A stretch of 64,000 nucleotides of DNA. Source: Hymenobacter edaphi (GTDB lineage Bacteria > Bacteroidota > Bacteroidia > Cytophagales > Hymenobacteraceae). The translations under genes were made by a program, and so were the position numbers. Location of the stretch: assembly GCF_003258365.1 (NCBI RefSeq), contig NZ_QHKM01000002.1:496001-560000 (forward strand), in the 5' to 3' direction. Below are positions 43,463-51,196 of the stretch, piece after piece. A model generated the notes under the pieces. That model searched no databases and was not told where the DNA came from. It worked only from the letters and a program-made list of their open reading frames with translations. Every line of letters begins with the position of its first letter. The stretch's first letter is position 1.

Positions 43463-44484
43463 CGGAGCAGGTACTCGCTGTCGAGCAGCACGTTCTTGCC
43501 GTCGGCGGTCTGCACGGCGTAATTGAAGCCCTTTTGCAGGGCGTAGGCGCCGTATTCGCCGCGGTTGTTCAGCGCGATGAAGCACACCTGAATGTCGCGC
43601 GCTTTGCTGCCCTTGATGCGCGCTACCCGCTCGACGGCGGCCTTACAGGCGGCCTTCGGGCTCAGCCCCTGGCGCATCAGCTCCACGATAAGGCTGGCCC
43701 CGGCAATGCGAATAACGTCCTCGCCCTGCCCGGTGGCGGCGGCAGCCCCCACCGCGTTGTCGACGTACAGTCCCGAGCCGATCAGCGGGGAGTCGCCCAC
43801 GCGGCCGCGCATCTTGAAGGCCATGCCGCTGGTGGTGCAGCTGCCGCTGAGGTTGCCGCGCGCGTCCTGGGCCAGCAGGGCAATGGTGTCGTGGTTGTGC
43901 TTGCCGCCCACCGGACCCACCGGCCGCCGGTCCGAGTTTTCGACGTTGATGACCGGCTTGTACTGGCTGGTTTTCAGCCACTCGCGGTAGTCTTTGTCGG
44001 CGTCGGCGCTGAGCTTGTCGGGCTCCAGCGGAAAACCCTGCGCCAGGGCAAACTGCTGGGCGCCCTCGCCCACCAGCAGCACGTGCGGGGTGCGCTCCAT
44101 CACGCGGCGCGCCACGCTGATGGGGTGCTTGATGCGCTCCAGCGCCGCCACGCCGCCGCAATTAAACTGCTCGTCCATGATGCAGGCATCGAGCGTGACG
44201 CGGCCGTCGCGGTCGGGGCGGCCGCCCAGGCCCACGCAGCAGCTTTGCTCGGCTTCGGTCACCATCACGCCGGCCTCCACCGCGTCGAGGGCGCGGCCGC
44301 CGGGCTGCAGCACCTGCCAGGCGCCCCGGTTGGCGTTGAGGCCCGCGTCCCAGGTGGAAATGACTACCGGCTGGCCGGTGGCGGCGCGGGGCGCGGGGCG
44401 GGCGGCCTGGGCCAGGGCCTGGCCGGTGGCCAGCGCGGCCAGGCCGGCGGCCGACGTCTGAAGGAATTTCCTGCGGTTGGGCAT
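43459..44484 (-). CDS. Exported N4-(beta-N-acetylglucosaminyl)-L-asparaginase (Ntn hydrolase)
   Basis: 341 residues. Tat-like signal RRKFLQTSAAGLAALATG. Autocatalytic Ntn hydrolase: the cleavage site and nucleophile are HD-Thr200 in KHNHDTIALL, followed by GSCTTSGMAFKMRGRVGDSPLIGSGLYVDN with the substrate-binding Arg. Releases Asn-linked GlcNAc from glycoasparagines, so the cell may scavenge N-glycopeptides. The stop codon overlaps the GTG of cutC, giving a two-gene unit whose biochemical link is unclear. Confidence 0.94.
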   Translation of the reverse strand: MPNRRKFLQTSAAGLAALATGQALAQAARPAPRAATGQPVVISTWDAGLNANRGAWQVLQPGGRALDAVEAGVMVTEAEQSCCVGLGGRPDRDGRVTLDACIMDEQFNCGGVAALERIKHPISVARRVMERTPHVLLVGEGAQQFALAQGFPLEPDKLSADADKDYREWLKTSQYKPVINVENSDRRPVGPVGGKHNHDTIALLAQDARGNLSGSCTTSGMAFKMRGRVGDSPLIGSGLYVDNAVGAAAATGQGEDVIRIAGASLIVELMRQGLSPKAACKAAVERVARIKGSKARDIQVCFIALNNRGEYGAYALQKGFNYAVQTADGKNVLLDSEYLLR

Positions 44485-44619
44485 GGGGCAAGTGAGCGGA
44501 TAAGCTGGGCCCGAAAGAACGAAAGATTCTGGCGCTTTGCCTTACCCGGGCTGCCAGCGGGGCCGGGGACACGGTGCCGGCGCTTATGCCGCAGCAGGCG
44601 GCAGGCAGCCGTAAAAGCG

Positions 44620-44663
44620 GCGTGCCGGCCCGGGCGTCAGCGAAGACGACCGAGCCGGCACGC
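44620..44663 (-). terminator. Terminator of the lipoprotein-OmpA operon
   Basis: Ten-base perfect arms GCGTGCCGGC / GCCGGCACGC; the minus strand continues with CTTTTACGG. It lies 36 bases after the stop at 44699. Confidence 0.6.
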
Positions 44664-44698
44664 AATTGCTGCATCACCCGGCGCAGGGGCTGCGGCAG

Positions 44699-45379
44699 CT
44701 ACGAGATGATAACCTCCACCCGGCGGTTTTGCTGGCGGCCGGCGGGGTTGTCGGAGCCGTCGGGGCGGGCGTTGGGCGCCACGGGGTTGGCTTCGCCGTA
44801 GCCTTTCACCTGAATCTGCCCGCCGGCGTTGGCGCCGTGCTGCTGCAGCCAGTCGGCAATGGCCTGGGCGCGGCGCTGCGAAAGGGTGAGGTTGTAGGCG
44901 TCGTCGCCCTTGGCGTCGGTGTAGCCGTTGATGACCACCCGGCTCTTGGTGTACTGCTTCACCACCTCGGCCAGCTTCTGCAGCGTGGGGCCGGCCTCGG
45001 GCTTGATGTCGGCCTTGTCGAAGTCGAAGAGCACGTCGGCGTTGAAGTTGATGACCAGGCCCAGGTCGGTCATCTGCGCGCCCAGGTCGCTGGCCGCCCC
45101 CGACAGGTCGCTGACGACGCCGGTGAGCTTTTGGCCCCGGTCGACGGCCGCCGCGTTCTGAGCCGCGGTGGCCTCGGGCGTTTCGGTGGGCGCGGCGGCC
45201 GGACCCGCCGGGGCCGCTGCGGGAGCGGGCTGATTCGCGGCGCCCACCGGCCGGCCATCGGTGCCCGTCATCGGCTGGCCGGCGTCGGTGGCGTGGTCGG
45301 CGGACTTATCGGAGCAGCTGCCGAGGCCGAGCAAGCCGGCGCAGGCCAGCGGTGCCGCCAAAAGCGTAAGGCGGCTCAT
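44699..45379 (-). CDS. OmpA-family peptidoglycan-binding lipoprotein
   Basis: 226 residues. Lipoprotein signal MSRLTLLAAPLACAGLLGLGSC (Cys22), Ala/Pro linker, a short helical segment (GVVSDLSGAASDLGAQMTDLG), then the OmpA C-domain: VLFDFDKADIKPEAGPTLQKLAEVV, VVINGYTDAKGDDAYNLTLSQRRAQAIADWLQ, GYGEANPVAPNA, NRRVEVII. The conserved Asp and Arg that hold diaminopimelate are present. Its ATG overlaps the preceding stop (ATGA, 45376-45379), so it is translated with the lipoprotein upstream. Confidence 0.94.
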   Translation of the reverse strand: MSRLTLLAAPLACAGLLGLGSCSDKSADHATDAGQPMTGTDGRPVGAANQPAPAAAPAGPAAAPTETPEATAAQNAAAVDRGQKLTGVVSDLSGAASDLGAQMTDLGLVINFNADVLFDFDKADIKPEAGPTLQKLAEVVKQYTKSRVVINGYTDAKGDDAYNLTLSQRRAQAIADWLQQHGANAGGQIQVKGYGEANPVAPNARPDGSDNPAGRQQNRRVEVIIS

Positions 45380-45960
45380 CGTTGCACGGCCACGGCGTCG
45401 AAGGAGCCGGCTTCGGGGATGCTGAGCGAAATCGTCTGGCTGGTGGCGGGCGGCGCCGGAAACTTCAGCGTCACGATGGCGACGCCGGTCTTGCGCACAT
45501 CGGCGTGAAACTGCTTGTCGTTGTAGGAAAGCGGCGAGGCCATGTACTTGCCCTGCTGGTCCTTGAGCACCTCGTATTTGCGCGAGGTAGCGTCGTCGAT
45601 GTAATTGACCTGATCAATGTCTTCGTAGACGGTGGCGGAGTTTTCGGCCGTGGGCGGCAGGCTGTACTGCAGCTCCACGCTGAGAATGTCGCCCACCACG
45701 CGGGCCTTGGTCAGCGCTACCTGCGTGTTTTTCGGGCCGGGCTGGGTGGCCAGGGCCGCCGGAGCAGGGGCGGGGGGCGGCGTAGCGGCCTCGGTGCGGG
45801 CCACGCCGGCGTCGGCGGGCGGGGCGGCGGGCTGCTCGGCCGGAGCAGTGGTCGTGGTGGTGCTGGTTTCGGTGGTGGCGGCGGTGTCGGCAGGCTTGTC
45901 CTGGCTACAGGCAGCAAGGCTCAGGGCAGCTGCGGCCAACGCGATGAGGTGCTTGTGCAT
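45376..45960 (-). CDS. Hypothetical lipoprotein upstream of OmpA
   Basis: 194 residues. Lipoprotein signal MHKHLIALAAAALSLAAC (Cys18), then ~55 residues of Thr/Pro/Ala linker, then a beta-rich domain (VALTKARVVGDILSVELQYSLPP, DIDQVNYIDDATSRKYEVLKDQQGKYMASPL, VAIVTLKFPAPP). The second half resembles the DUF-type domain that reports changes in ionic-strength-like properties, but no family is certain. It overlaps the OmpA gene by four bases and lies behind an inverted repeat at 45965-45992. Confidence 0.78.
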   Translation of the reverse strand: MHKHLIALAAAALSLAACSQDKPADTAATTETSTTTTTAPAEQPAAPPADAGVARTEAATPPPAPAPAALATQPGPKNTQVALTKARVVGDILSVELQYSLPPTAENSATVYEDIDQVNYIDDATSRKYEVLKDQQGKYMASPLSYNDKQFHADVRKTGVAIVTLKFPAPPATSQTISLSIPEAGSFDAVAVQR

Positions 45961-45964
45961 TGGA

Positions 45965-45992
45965 GTATTCCGATATGGTGTTTTCGGAATAC
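45965..45992. promoter_or_regulatory. Inverted repeat upstream of the lipoprotein-OmpA operon
   Basis: GTATTCCGA (45965-45973) and TCGGAATAC (45984-45992), perfect 9-base arms 10 bases apart, starting 5 bases before the ATG. It could be an operator or an mRNA hairpin that masks the start. Confidence 0.5.
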
Positions 45993-46201
45993 GGCGCCCG
46001 GCCACCGGGGTTTGCCCGAGCTTCCCTGCAGTGCCGCCGCCCGGGGCCGGCCGCGGCCGCGCCCGACGGGCCTCGGCGGGCTGATAGTTGAGTCTTTTTT
46101 TTAGGTTCGGCGGGATTTGCCTGCCGGACTTTCCAATATTGCAGCCCCGGGCCCGCCCGGGGCCCGAGTCCGCACGATACCCCATTCCCACGCCCCGCTT
46201 T

Positions 46202-48121
46202 ATGCCCCTTTCTGCTCCCGCCCGCCCGCGGCGGCTCCGCCGCGCCGGCCTGCTGCTGGCCACCGCCCTGCTGCCGCTGCTCGGCCTGGCCCAAACTGCG
46301 CCCGCCATTCAGCGCCTGAACCCGACCAACTGGTGGGTGGGCATGAAGCACCACGACGTGCAGCTGCTGGTGTACGGCCCGCAGGCCGGCACGCTCAGCT
46401 ACACCGTCGACTACCCCGGCGTGAAGCTGGTGAAGGCCAACGCCGTCGAAAACCCCAACTACGTCTTTCTCGACCTGAGCATCAGCCCCACGGCCAAGCC
46501 CGGACAGGTGAAGCTGGTGGGCAAAAAAGGCGCCCAGACGGTGACGCGCAGCTGGGAGCTGCGCGCCCGCGACAACGCCGCGAAGGCCCAGGGCGTCACC
46601 CAGGCCGACCTGATCTACCTGGCCATGCCCGACCGCTTTGCCAACGGCGACCCGTCGAACGACAAGTTCAGCGACATGGCCGACCCCAACGCCGACCGTG
46701 CCAACCCCTTCTACCGCCACGGCGGCGACCTGCAGGGCGCCGCCCAGCACCTCGATTACCTCAAGGAACTGGGCGTGACGGCCGTGTGGTTTACGCCCGT
46801 CATCGAAAACGACCAGCCGCTCACCGACGAGGGCGGCAACATGCGCTCGGCCTACCACGGCTACGGCTTCACCGACCACTACAACGTGGACCGGCGCCTC
46901 GGCGGCAACGCGGCCTACAAGGCCTTCGTGGAGAAGGCCCACGCCCAGGGGCTGAAAGTGGTGCAGGACGCGGTGTACAACCACGTGGGCATCAACCACT
47001 GGACGGTGAAGGATATGCCCATGAAAAGCTGGCTGCACCAGTGGCCCAGCTACACCAATACCTCGTACCGCCAGCAGCCCATCGTCGACCCGTACGCGGC
47101 GCAGGTGGACCGCCGCGTGACCACCGACGGCTGGTTTGTGCCCTTTCTGCCCGACCTGAACCAGCAGAACCCCTACGTGGCCAACTTCCTCATCCAGCAC
47201 GCGCTCTGGACGGTGGAAAACTTCGGCGTCGATGCCTGGCGCATCGACACGTATATGTACAACGATTTGCCCTTCATGAACCGCTGCAACGCGGCGCTGC
47301 TGACGGAGTACCCCAAGATTCACATCTTCGGCGAGTCGGCGGTGAGCAACGCCATCGATCAGGCCTACTTCGTGCGCAACAAGGTGGCGTTTCCCTTTAA
47401 GTCCAACCAGCCCGGCGCCCTCGATTTCGTGCTGGAGGGCGGCATGCTGGCGGGCCTGAAGGAAGTGGGCGGCAAGGATGCCACCGGCTGGGACAACAGC
47501 GTGCAGCGCGTGTACCAGGCCCTGGCGCAGGACGCGGTGTACCAGGACCCGACCCGGTTCGTGACCTTCCTCGACAACCACGACCACAACCGCTTCCTCT
47601 CGGAAATGGGCGAGGACCTGGCCAAGTACAAAATCGGCCTGACCTGGCTGCTCACCACGCGCGGCATTCCGTCGATGTACTACGGCACGGAAATCCTGAT
47701 GAAGAACTTCAAGAACCCCTCCGACGCCGAGGTGCGCCGCGACTTTCCCGGCGGCTTCGCCGGCGACAAGGAAAACAAGTTCACCGCCGCCGGCCGCAGC
47801 GCGGCCGAAAACGACGCGTTCAACTTCGTGAAGACCCTGGCCCAGTACCGCAAGAGCCACCCCACCCTGCACGCGGGCAAGCTGATGCAGTACCTGCCCG
47901 AAAACGGCATCTACGTGTACTTCCGCTACGACAACGCCGGCACGGTGATGGTGGCCACCAACGCCACCGACAAGCCCGCCGCCCTGCCCACGACCCGCTT
48001 CACCGAGCGTATGAGCGGCTTCACCAAAGCCCGCAACGTGCTGACCGGCGAAGCCCTCCCGGACCTGAAAACCCTGCAGCTGCCGGCCAAGACGGCCGTG
48101 GTGCTGGAGCTGCAGAAGTAG
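46202..48121 (+). CDS. GH13 alpha-amylase family enzyme with cyclomaltodextrinase N-domain (neopullulanase-like)
   Basis: 639 residues. Signal peptide MPLSAPARPRRLRRAGLLLATALLPLLGLAQ. N-terminal Ig-like cyclomaltodextrinase domain (~35-120: RLNPTNWWVGMKHHDVQLLVYG). Catalytic barrel: conserved regions DAVYNH (256-261), GVDAWRIDT with nucleophile Asp349, IFGES with acid/base Glu378, FLDNHDHNR with Asp458. The domain order matches periplasmic neopullulanase (SusA-like) enzymes that cut imported maltooligosaccharides. No SusC/D pair is in the window. ATG at 46202 opens the signal. Confidence 0.92.
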   Translation: MPLSAPARPRRLRRAGLLLATALLPLLGLAQTAPAIQRLNPTNWWVGMKHHDVQLLVYGPQAGTLSYTVDYPGVKLVKANAVENPNYVFLDLSISPTAKPGQVKLVGKKGAQTVTRSWELRARDNAAKAQGVTQADLIYLAMPDRFANGDPSNDKFSDMADPNADRANPFYRHGGDLQGAAQHLDYLKELGVTAVWFTPVIENDQPLTDEGGNMRSAYHGYGFTDHYNVDRRLGGNAAYKAFVEKAHAQGLKVVQDAVYNHVGINHWTVKDMPMKSWLHQWPSYTNTSYRQQPIVDPYAAQVDRRVTTDGWFVPFLPDLNQQNPYVANFLIQHALWTVENFGVDAWRIDTYMYNDLPFMNRCNAALLTEYPKIHIFGESAVSNAIDQAYFVRNKVAFPFKSNQPGALDFVLEGGMLAGLKEVGGKDATGWDNSVQRVYQALAQDAVYQDPTRFVTFLDNHDHNRFLSEMGEDLAKYKIGLTWLLTTRGIPSMYYGTEILMKNFKNPSDAEVRRDFPGGFAGDKENKFTAAGRSAAENDAFNFVKTLAQYRKSHPTLHAGKLMQYLPENGIYVYFRYDNAGTVMVATNATDKPAALPTTRFTERMSGFTKARNVLTGEALPDLKTLQLPAKTAVVLELQK

Positions 48122-48150
48122 GCCGCAGTACGCCTTCGTCACGCAGCAAC

Positions 48151-48181
48151 GCGGCTGCTTCCCCTGGCGGGAGGCAGCCGC
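48151..48181 (+). terminator. Terminator of the amylase gene
   Basis: Thirteen-base arms with one G-T pair, GCGGCTGCTTCCC / GGGAGGCAGCCGC, followed by TTTGG. Confidence 0.75.
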
Positions 48182-48270
48182 TTTGGCATTGGTACTATTT
48201 GCCGCCAAATGCTAACCAGCGGGCGGTATTCTGCCGTACACGCTCCCTCACCACATCACCTACTATTTCA

Positions 48271-49431
48271 ATGCCGCATCTTTTGCACACCCTGGCTGCC
48301 CGCTGGGCCGCGCCGGCCGCCGCCCTGGGCCTGCTGGCCGCCTGTTCCAACAATCCCAACGGCGAGTCGGCCGGCGACGCCACCGCCACCACCGACTCGG
48401 CCGCCACCACTATGCCGGCCGACACGGCCAGCGCTGCCGCGCCCAAGCCCGTGCAGCCCACCGGCGCCAAGCCCGCCTGGGGCCCCAGCATCAAGCCCGA
48501 AATGCAGGCCGTCATCGAAACGCTGGCCGGCCTCGGCGGCAAGCCCATCGAAACGCTCACGGCCCCGGAGGCCCGCCAGCAGCCCACCCCCGCCGATGCG
48601 GTGATGAAGCTGATGCAGCAGAACAACATCCCGATGCCGCCCGTCACGGCCGATACCATGAGCCGCGTGGTGATGCCCGGCGTGAAGGTGCGCATCTACA
48701 CGCCCAAGAATGCCACGGGGCCGCTGCCGGTGGTGGTGTATTACCACGGCGGCGGCTGGGTTATTGCCAACCTCGATACCTACGACGCGTCGGTGCGCGG
48801 CCTGGTCGATCAGACCGGCGCCATCTTCGTGTCGGTGGCCTACCGGCAGGCGCCGGAACACAAGTTCCCGACGGCCCACAACGACTCGTTCGGGGCCTAC
48901 CAGTGGGTGCTGAAAAACGCCGCCTCGTTTAAGGGCGACCCGGCCAACGTGGCCGTGGCCGGCGAATCGGCCGGGGGCAACCTGGCCTGCGCCGTGAGCA
49001 TGATGGCCCGCGACAAAAAGGTGCAGCTGCCCAAGCACCAGCTGCTGGTGTACCCCATTGCGGGCTACGATATGAACACGCCTTCGTACCAGAAAAACGC
49101 CCAGGCCAAGCCCCTGAACAAGGCCATGATGGGCTGGTTCTTCGACAAGTACCTGCGCTCGGCCGCCGATGGCAAGAGCCCGCTGATTTCGCTGGTGTCG
49201 GCCAACCTGAAGGGCCTGCCGCCCACCACGGTCATCACCGCCGAGCTGGACCCGCTGATGAGCGACGGGCAGCTGCTGGCCGACAAGCTGAAGGCCGCCG
49301 GCGTGCCGGTGAAATTCCAGAACTACGACGGCGTAACGCACGAATTCTTCGGCATGGCCGCCGTGGTGCCCCAGGCCAAGGAGGCCCAGGCCCTGGGCGG
49401 CGGCGAGCTGAAAGCCGCCCTGATGAAGTAA
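48271..49431 (+). CDS. Lipoprotein alpha/beta-hydrolase, HSL (type IV) esterase
   Basis: 386 residues. Lipoprotein signal MPHLLHTLAARWAAPAAALGLLAAC (Cys25). Oxyanion motif YYHGGGWV, nucleophile in AGESAGGNLAC, acid in ITAELDPLMSD, His in YDGVTHEFFG: a full HSL catalytic set. Linker of ~50 Ala/Thr residues follows the signal. The ATG at 48271 gives the lipobox; the earlier 48199 start does not. Probably an outer-membrane-anchored carboxylesterase. Confidence 0.92.
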   Translation: MPHLLHTLAARWAAPAAALGLLAACSNNPNGESAGDATATTDSAATTMPADTASAAAPKPVQPTGAKPAWGPSIKPEMQAVIETLAGLGGKPIETLTAPEARQQPTPADAVMKLMQQNNIPMPPVTADTMSRVVMPGVKVRIYTPKNATGPLPVVVYYHGGGWVIANLDTYDASVRGLVDQTGAIFVSVAYRQAPEHKFPTAHNDSFGAYQWVLKNAASFKGDPANVAVAGESAGGNLACAVSMMARDKKVQLPKHQLLVYPIAGYDMNTPSYQKNAQAKPLNKAMMGWFFDKYLRSAADGKSPLISLVSANLKGLPPTTVITAELDPLMSDGQLLADKLKAAGVPVKFQNYDGVTHEFFGMAAVVPQAKEAQALGGGELKAALMK

Positions 49432-49459
49432 GCCCGGGCTGCTGCTCTGGCTCCCACGC

Positions 49460-49493
49460 AAACCGCCGCTTCCAGACCTGGAAGCGGCGGTTT
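49460..49493 (+). terminator. Terminator of the esterase gene
   Basis: Perfect 15-base arms around GACC, ending in GGTTTTGTTGTT. Confidence 0.85.
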
Positions 49494-49798
49494 TGTTGTT
49501 GGCGCGCGGCCGGGCCGGCGCCGCGCCGTCGGGTGGGCTGCCGCCTTTGCCCGGGGCCATTGCCGCAACAGCGGCTGGCCGAACCGCCCCGAGCCGGCCT
49601 GCATCGGCCGGGGATGGGCGCCGCGGGCCGGCGCTGGCACGGCCCGGAGCGCCCGCCTGTCGGCGGGCAGCAAAGAACTGCTAGCTTAGCCGGGGTCGCC
49701 GCGCCGGCATTCTTAACGCTGGCGTAACTCCCGGCGCCGGTGGCCGTGCCGTTCTTTGCTCCCCATTTCTTCCCCTTTCTCCCTTTTGCCCTTTTGCC
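49494..49798. other. GC-rich intergenic stretch, about 300 bases
   Basis: No gene seen. Many short GC inverted repeats. TAGCTTAG at 49682-49689 is seven of eight to the -7 consensus and may belong to the phytase-like gene, though it is 110 bases from the ATG. Confidence 0.5.
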
Positions 49799-50980
49799 AT
49801 GACCATGACCAAACGCTGGCCCGCCGCCGCCCTGCTGCTCACGCTGCCCGCGGCCCTGAACCTGACCGCCTGCGACGACGATTCTGCCAAGACAACCACC
49901 GACACCGGCCTGCCCACGCAGGTGTCGTCGCTGCGCTTTATCGGCGAGAAGCTCGTGCCGTACCAGCAGACCTACAACAACACCACGCTGGGCGGCTTCT
50001 CGGGCATCGACTACCGCGCCGACAACAACTCGTACTACCTGATGTGCGACGACCCCTCGGCCCTGCAGCCCACCCGCTACTACACGGCCACGCTGAACTT
50101 CAACCAGAGCAGCTTCGCGGACGTGACGTTTACCGGCGTGACCACCCTGAAGCGCCCCGACGGCACGCCCTTCCCCAGCGCCGCCACCGATCCGGCCAAC
50201 ACCCTCGACCCGGAGGGCATCCGCTACGACGCGGCCACCAGCCGCCTCATCTGGTCGAGCGAGGGCGTGCGCAACGTGGCCGCCACGCCGGCCGTGCTCA
50301 TTCAGCCCTACCTGCGCGAGGCCAACCTCGACGGCTCGCATGTGGCCGAGTTTCCGCTGCCGCCGCTGTTCCGCATCCAGGCCACCGACAACGGCACCCG
50401 CTCCAACGGCTCGTTTGAGGGCATGAGCATCAGCCCCGGCGGCAAGTACATCTTCACCGCCTCCGAGGAGCCGCTCTACGAAGACGGCCCCCGCGCCGCC
50501 GCGGGCCTGGCCGGCGCCACCATTCGCCTGCTGCGCTACGACAAGGCTACCCGCCAGCTGGCCGGGCAGTATGCCTACAAGCTCGACGCGGTGCACGCCG
50601 CCCCGGTGCCCAGCACGCAGTTTCAGCTCAACGGCGTGGTGGAAGTGCTGGCCCTGTCGGAAACCAAGCTGCTGGCCATGGAGCGCTCCTTCGCCGTGGG
50701 CGCCACGCCCGACTACAAGGTGCGCATCTACGAAATCGACCTGGCGGCGGCTACCGACGTGGCCGGCCTGACGGCCCTGACCGGCACCAACTACACGCCC
50801 GTGACCAAGCGCCTGGTGCTCGACCTGGGCACCATTGGCCTGACCCGTGTCGACAACCTGGAGGGCATGACCTTCGGGCCCAAGCTCGCCAACGGCAATT
50901 ACTCGCTGATCATGGTGTCGGACAACAACTTCGGCGCCACCCAGATTTCGCAGTTCCTGGCCTTCGAGGTGATGCCCTAG
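49799..50980 (+). CDS. Lipoprotein with esterase-like activity of phytase domain
   Basis: 393 residues. Lipoprotein-type signal (MTMTKRWPAAALLLTLPAALNLTAC, Cys25). The single domain carries FSGIDYRADNNSYYLMCDD, DPEGIRYDAATSRLIWSSEG, SFEGMSISPGGKYIFTASEE and NLEGMTFGPKL, all signatures of the phytase-like esterase propeller. May release phosphate or act on surface esters. Sits in a run of secreted hydrolases. Confidence 0.9.
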   Translation: MTMTKRWPAAALLLTLPAALNLTACDDDSAKTTTDTGLPTQVSSLRFIGEKLVPYQQTYNNTTLGGFSGIDYRADNNSYYLMCDDPSALQPTRYYTATLNFNQSSFADVTFTGVTTLKRPDGTPFPSAATDPANTLDPEGIRYDAATSRLIWSSEGVRNVAATPAVLIQPYLREANLDGSHVAEFPLPPLFRIQATDNGTRSNGSFEGMSISPGGKYIFTASEEPLYEDGPRAAAGLAGATIRLLRYDKATRQLAGQYAYKLDAVHAAPVPSTQFQLNGVVEVLALSETKLLAMERSFAVGATPDYKVRIYEIDLAAATDVAGLTALTGTNYTPVTKRLVLDLGTIGLTRVDNLEGMTFGPKLANGNYSLIMVSDNNFGATQISQFLAFEVMP

Positions 50981-50982
50981 CC

Positions 50983-51053
50983 CCCCGGCCCCAAACGCAA
51001 ACGGAGCGGCTGCCCTGCCTGGGCGGCCGCTCCGTTTGCGTTTGGGGCCGGGG
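50983..51053. terminator. Bidirectional terminator, 28-bp perfect stem
   Basis: Arms 50983-51010 and 51026-51053 are perfectly complementary around a 15-base loop. It begins 2 bases past the phytase-like stop and faces the convergent gene ending at 51197. Confidence 0.85.
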
Positions 51054-51196
51054 CCCTGCCGGGGCATTTCACCGATGCTGATGCCCGTTGCCGGGGAATA
51101 GCCGGCGTTGAGCCGAGCGGGCCGCGCCCGAGTGGTTATGCGGCCCGCAGAGCGGGCAGCGGGCCAACCGCATAGCCAAGCTGCCCCCTCGCCCCG

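Noticed and set aside
45905-48208. 767-codon minus-strand frame over the amylase
   Set aside because: Shadow of GH13; catalytic motifs are on the plus strand.
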